From: Owenia fusiformis
Taxonomy: Eukaryota; Annelida; Polychaeta; Sabellida; Oweniidae
Length of the DNA: 64,000 nt
Direction of reading: 5' to 3'
Assembly (NCBI GenBank): GCA_903813345.2
Contig: CAIIXF020000001.1
Coordinates: 15,643,915-15,707,914 of the forward strand
Shown here: positions 59,481-64,000 of the stretch, one piece after another
How positions within the stretch are numbered: position 1 is the first letter of the stretch
How the letters are laid out: every line of letters begins with the position of its first letter
Program-made: the position numbers and the translations under genes
The notes under the pieces: model-generated
Database searches by the model: none
Told to the model about the DNA's origin: nothing
The model's input: the letters and a program-made list of their open reading frames with translations, nothing else

Positions 59481-59612
59481 AAAAAATATACCAGGAAGGG
59501 ACCATTGTGAATGTAAATGTATAAAGCATGGAGTATAGATCATGATATAACATGACATAGTATGCCTTACAACTCATCCTCCCTAACATTATTAAAGACT
59601 ACTAAAGTATAT

Positions 59613-60099
59613 TATAGTGATCCACTCGATTATGCTGGTTACCTAAACGGTTTGTTTTGGTAACAAAATGTGGGAACATCGAAGGTATGATTTTTCCTTT
59701 TTCCTTTCACACTTTGTAGGCAGAATTCCCACGACATTTTTTCTCACAAACGTGTATCAGTATCATATGTTTAAGAAAATGTTCATATTTGCAAACAAAT
59801 AGTTCAGAAGACAACATAATCGTACATTTAATTCCTCACTTAAGTTACATAAACGGTATTTCGAAAAAACAGTTCAGATCTGCACTTTTAACCCAAACCT
59901 TTATGTAACTTAAGTTAGGAATTAAATCGACGATTCTGTCGTCTTCTGAGCTATTTTTCGCAAACATGTACATTTTCTAAGACATATGATACTGATTCAC
60001 GTTTGTGAGAAAAAACGTCGAGAGGATTCTGCCTACAACGCATGAAATAAGGAATAAGGACAAATCGTACCTGTAATCGAGCGGATCACCAGTGTATAT
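59613..60099. mobile_element. ~490-bp palindromic MITE
   Basis: Ends GTGATCCACTCGATTA and (inverted) GTGATCCGCTCGATTA. The arms share TAGGCAGAATTCCCACGAC (right: GTCGAGAGGATTCTGCCTA), TATCAGTATCATATG-type words and GAATTAAAT; the loop lies near 59860-59895. It is inserted in the interior of the 4.7 kb element. Confidence 0.78.
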
Positions 60100-60114
60100 A
60101 CAGGGTGAGATAAT

Positions 60115-60660
60115 TCATATTATGGCATCAACTTTGACAAGTTGGTTCATCCAGTTGTCAGGTAAGGGATTTTCAGGTAATTCATTTTCTTCCTGATCTT
60201 CAACGTTTGGTGTAATGGTGTCATCAACTGGTTCAAATTCATTGTCGCTCTCATCAACATCATCGTGCTGATGGGTTGGACAGTTCTCACACACACCTTT
60301 GCGGCACTTACATGAACTTCCACAAATGAGATCCTGTTTCTTACAACTACATCTCATTGAGTCACACGCTCCTTTACAACTACAAGCAACAAGCTCCATT
60401 ATTTCTTGTGGGCCAGGATCGTTTTCCATCCACTTAATTTGTAGTTTATTCCCTTTGAATGTCCAACCATGTAATGTGGGGGATTGATAATCAATCATTG
60501 ATTTGCCTGCGTTTCGCCAAATATAGGCCTGATAGTTGGCTCTATTTATATGGAGAATGAGAGCATCCTTTGTTGGTGGTAAATGCTTTGACTGTATTTT
60601 ATATTTATCTACAAACTTCCAAGATGGCCGCCAGAATGCAAGATGGCTATCGGAAAGTTA
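60115..60660 (-). CDS. Cysteine-rich ORF fragment, probably transposon-derived
   Basis: An open frame ends with a stop at 60115 and is open upstream to about 60660, where its 5' side fades into the 'AAGATGGCCGCC' tandem repeats. It reads HLPPTKDALILHINRANYQA, YIWRNAG, GWTFKGNKLQIKWMENDPGP, then a cysteine cluster with CSCKGACDSMRCSCKK, GSSCKCRKGVCENC, and an acidic C-terminus. The LPPTKDALxLHxxRANYQAxIW plus CxCK layout is one I recognise from unnamed, repetitive metazoan proteins associated with transposable elements. The cysteines resemble a zinc cluster. No start codon upstream of the first conserved motif was found; the ATG at 60498 would omit it. Probably the last exon of an element-encoded protein. 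Confidence 0.6.
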
Positions 60661-61654
60661 ATCAGCTCTATAACTTCTTACCATGTAACATGTGTGAAAA
60701 TTTGAAGTAAAACTGTTACGTGGTTTTCATGGAATCGTGATGACAAGATTTATCTAAAAACTTCCAAGATGGCCGACGGAATAAAACATGGGCACCGAAA
60801 AGTTAGTCAGCTCTAGAACTTCATACCATGTAACATGTGTGAAAATTCGAAGGAAAACTGTGAAGTGGTTTTTCTGGAATCGTAATTACAAGATTTATCT
60901 ATAAACCTTCCAAAATGGCCGCCAGAATGCAAGATGGCCACTGAAAAGTTAATCAGCTCTAGAACTTCATACCATGTAACATGTGTGAAAATTTGAAGTT
61001 AATCTGTTAGGTTGTTTTCCTGGAATCACGATGACAAGATTTATCCCAAAATTCCAAGATGGCCACCAGAATGCAAGATGGCTGCCGAAAAGTTATTCAC
61101 CTCTATATTTTCTTACCATGTAACATGTGTGGAAATTTGAAGTAAATCCGTTTGGATTTCCTGAAATCGTGATGACAAGATTTATCTTAAAACTTCAAAG
61201 ATGGCTGCCAGAATGCAAGATGGCCACCGAAAAAATAATGAGGTGTAGGACTTTTTACCATGTAACATGTGTGAACATTTGAAGTACATCTGTTATGTGG
61301 TTTTTGTGGAATCGTGATGACAATATTTATCTGAAAAAAATTCCAAGATGGCCGCCAGAATGCAAGATGGCCGCCGCAAAGTTAATCAGCTCTAGAACTT
61401 CTTACCATGTAACATGTGTGAAAACTTGAAGTAAATCCGTCTGATGGTTTACCTGGAATCGTGATGACAAGAAAGTGAGACTTCAGAATGCCACCTTGTC
61501 TAACCCCGTTTTGGTGCCTTTTGCCCCTGTTTACATCAATAGAAGAGGTGTTTTCTTTATGAGGGAAGTCTGTTCTTTCAAACGGTACAATCATTTTATG
61601 TGGGAAAGTACCGGACAACAAAACTTTTTTTCAGAGGGTCCAGATCAGGGACTA

Positions 61655-62634
61655 TAGCTCATTTTGAAGGAAGTTACATAATTTTGTAAAATTCAAAACA
61701 AATCTTAATCTTTTGTGGGATGCTTATGCCACGATCACAACCGCTGGCTGAAAACCGAAAAAAATCTTGCAAAAGTTAAATACAACACACTGAATTTTTA
61801 TTATGAACATATCTACACAGTAATAACTGCCTTCTTTATGAAATAAACCACAATGTAGATGTTTCATATACATGAGAAGTGATTGGGGTAAAAGTTTTAA
61901 AATTACATCAATGATTGTTCAATCTAAAAATTGGTGTCTTTGGATAGGTATTTTTCATTGTAGTTTAGTCTTAGGCTGTAGTAATTCAATTCTATGTTAT
62001 TCAAACACTTTTATTCCATGCAGCTCTATTTGTACAAAAACTGGTCTTCCTAGAGGCGCAGTGATAATTTACAATTATTTACAATACTAGTATGCACAAT
62101 TAATACAAACACATCAAGTTTGTTCCGAAGAAGTAAACCATTGTATGAAATGCTATTCTTATAAATATCTCAAAGTTAACATAATTTCCTTCGGTGGAAG
62201 GTCGGAAGGATGAACCTTCTTTCCTATCATACACAGATTATTTTGATCCATCAACATATTACAAACCTTGATGTATATGACCAGTTCCCTTTTGACTGAA
62301 GGAAAAACACTGATTTAGCTGAGTATGCCACATGTAGATTACACTTATTTTTCTCTCAAAATGGATAATCTGTGCTAAAATCATACACATATAATTCAGA
62401 AACCTTTAATTTATTTACCCTTGCCTTAGTCGATGTTCCTAAGTGAATGGTCTCAGACAATATGATTGTCAGTGCAGTATTACACTGTAGCTATTCCAGC
62501 ACATCAGATAAGTACTGAACGAACAAATAATCCTGGCTGATATCCTGTCCTATGGTCCAACTATACACATTTTGATTCAAAAAGTTTTCAAAGTAAATCT
62601 ACGAGACATGTTCCTTATACTTTTGACGTGTGGT
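61655..62634. other. Region downstream of the P450 gene
   Basis: Likely P450 3' UTR and intergenic DNA. On the minus strand an AATAAA occurs near 62410, about 220 bases after the stop. Nothing else supportable. Confidence 0.4.
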
Positions 62635-63268
62635 TTAATTTGCTGAATGAATAAATAAATGAAAGCCATTCTCTGACCTCATAACAATCTCTGGTTTGTA
62701 AATTGGTTGATTGTCCTCATCAATTTCAAATCGAAACCTGCAAAACAATACAATCATTATATCTAAGCGCTACACTCTTAATGAACAGTAAAAGCTGCAA
62801 CTTCACTTTCTAGATTATCATGTCCTTAACTTGTATCAAATTAACTTGTAATGTCCTCTTTTGACAGTTTGAAAATCAAAAATCACGCGGAAACTTACTT
62901 GTGGATAAGCCTAGCTGTAATGACCTTCAGCTCATTCAGAGCAAAGTTCTTTCCTATGCAATTTCTGGAAAAAACAAAAATTAAATATGCTACCACAAGA
63001 AAGAAACACAATGTACAGGGGGAAATTAAATCTTAGCTATACTACTCAAAAAACAATAGTAAGATCCAGCTATACAAAAATATCAGGATTTATATTTGTA
63101 AAGGTGTGTGAATAGATGGATGGAGTTTCATTGAGAATACATAATATGGAGTGTTATTTGGTTAACAAAAAATATAAAAGCTAACCTAGACCCAGCAGAA
63201 AAAGGCACATAGGCAAATGGATCAAGCTGCTGGACCTCTTTTGTTAAGAATCTCTCTGGCTTGAATTC
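62635..63268 (-). CDS. Cytochrome P450, CYP4-like, last three exons
   Basis: Exons 63186-63268, 62899-62964 and 62635-62737 (stop TAA) splice in phase 0/2/2 and encode the C-terminal 83 residues. They begin EFKPERFLTKEVQQLDPFAY, then the heme-binding loop FSAGSRNCIGKNFALNELKV (axial Cys in RNCIG) and finish PEIVMRSENGFHLF. The FSAGxRNCIG signature and the P-x-LVLKSKNGIHL-like tail match the CYP4 family, microsomal oxidases that usually omega-hydroxylate fatty acids. The upstream exons (membrane anchor, I-helix, ExxR) are beyond the right edge. The intron upstream carries a LINE tail. Confidence 0.9.
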
Positions 63269-63599
63269 CTGAAAGAAAACATTAATGTGATAGAACATAT
63301 ATTTTACCGAGGGCCTGTACATGCTATCCTTTCAATCTTGCTCAATAAGTTCATCTAAGGGAACATTTATTTCGCAGCCTCTTTTATAAGTCAACATCAT
63401 TGGACAAATTGTTTTTGTGATCAAGAGGGACAAAGGGTTTTATACAGTTAGAGTCTATAGAACTGAAACATTTTAATTTGTAACAAAAGATACCAGTACT
63501 GTAAAATCAACATCAGTAACAAAATCCATCTTTCAAGCAGAATTTCTCTCTATGGGAAAAATTGTTCATCTGCCACTCTTGCAAATAATGTAAACATGC

Positions 63600-64000
63600 T
63601 TTTTTTTTTTTTTTTTTTTTATAATTTTTTTATTTCAAAGAATAAGCATGTTAAAGCAACTGCAAAAAACAATTACAGTACAGTTACATGTAATCCTACA
63701 TTTAACAATTTTACAATACAGTACAGTGGTTAAATATTTCGTCTTAAGAGACGTTATACCATTGGCATTTTTTTTATTTATTTAAAGGAAAAAATCATCA
63801 GTTTCATTTGTTTAATTTTGTTTCCATGATTTTCCACTTATCGCCTCTGCCAACCCGTTTGTCCATAATAAAATATTCCTTCACATTACTTATAAAACCT
63901 TTAAGTGTTGGTTTTAGCATAGAATATTTGCACAAATAAACATACCTTTTAAAAATACATAGCATATTATTTAAGATGATTGTCTTCTCATTTATACTCT
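63600..64000 (-). mobile_element. 3' end of a non-LTR retrotransposon (LINE) in the P450 intron
   Basis: On the minus strand an open frame enters from the right edge and ends at a stop at 63804-63806. It reads NNMLCIFKRYVYLCKYSMLK, PTLKGFISNVKEYFIMDK, resembling the C-terminal segment of LINE ORF2 proteins. A ~180-bp 3' UTR with AATAAA (about 63629) and a 21-A tail (63600-63620) follow. The 5' part lies outside the window. Confidence 0.7.

Larger units (their letters stand above)
56920..61654. mobile_element. 4.7 kb DNA element with long, tandem-repeat-bearing inverted arms
   Basis: Ends TAGTCCCCGATCTG and (inverted) TAGTCCCTGATCTG; the arms share TTGTTGTCCGGTACTTTCCC, AAATGATTGTACCGTTTGAA, GATGTAAACAGGGGCAAAAG. 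Inward, both arms continue into ~140-bp tandem units containing CCAAGATGGCCGCCAGAATG and TTACCATGTAACATGTGTGA: about three on the left (57465-57870) and five to six on the right (60610-61480). The interior carries a cysteine-rich ORF (60115-60660), a palindromic MITE (59613-60099), a short MITE (59043) and a 66-bp duplication. No transposase core recognised. Confidence 0.78.

Noticed and set aside
1-64000. LTR retrotransposons, endogenous viruses or Polinton-type elements
   Set aside because: No paired LTRs, capsid, integrase or envelope motifs were recognised. The long inverted arms at 16-22 kb and 57-61.7 kb lack the genes expected of Polintons.
1-64000. CRISPR array among the many tandem repeats
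   Set aside because: The repeats are contiguous or degenerate units in eukaryotic intron DNA, without regular repeat-spacer structure.

Overview
This 64 kb window is nuclear DNA of an animal, most likely a marine invertebrate. It is AT-rich. Its genes are split by GT-AG introns (0.07 to 7.8 kb) loaded with short inverted-repeat DNA transposons (MITEs), fold-back elements, tandem arrays, a pogo-type transposon and non-LTR (LINE) remnants. No prokaryotic, organellar or LTR/retroviral signature was found. The phylum cannot be fixed from the sequence; mollusc, brachiopod, annelid, lancelet or hemichordate would all fit.

Layout. (1) 124-31831, minus strand: almost the whole gene for the delta subunit of the AP-3 adaptor complex (AP3D1). 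I resolved 30 exons with consistent phases, from a confident ATG to the ear-domain region; the last roughly 100 residues lie beyond the left edge. One exon is a 29-nt microexon. Its introns hold a LINE tail, two hAT-like MITEs with target duplications, a 5.6 kb pogo-type transposon, and a 6.2 kb fold-back element. A MITE inside the fold-back element has been swollen by about 13 copies of a ~138-bp repeat packed with nuclear-receptor-like half-sites. (2) 31832-36679: intergenic, with a 0.77 kb near-perfect palindrome. (3) 36680-39024 and 48279-53810, plus strand: two tandem paralogous two-exon genes. Each encodes a signal peptide, a CBM2-like (cellulose/chitin-binding fold) domain split by a phase-0 intron at the same place, a Ser/Thr-rich mucin-like stalk, one transmembrane helix and a conserved basic cytoplasmic motif. 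I see this pair as the most interesting content of the window. (4) 39025-48278 and 53811-56919: repeat-rich intergenic DNA with several fold-back structures. (5) 56920-61654: a 4.7 kb element with long inverted arms made of tandem repeats, carrying a cysteine-rich ORF fragment. A MITE inserted in one arm can be compared with the matching empty site in the other arm. (6) 62635-63268, minus strand: the last three exons of a CYP4-like cytochrome P450, followed upstream by a LINE 3' end (63600-64000) in its intron.

The genes look functionally independent: vesicle trafficking (AP-3), putative glycan-binding surface proteins, and a microsomal oxidase. AP3D1 and the first CBM2-like gene are divergently oriented across about 4.8 kb.
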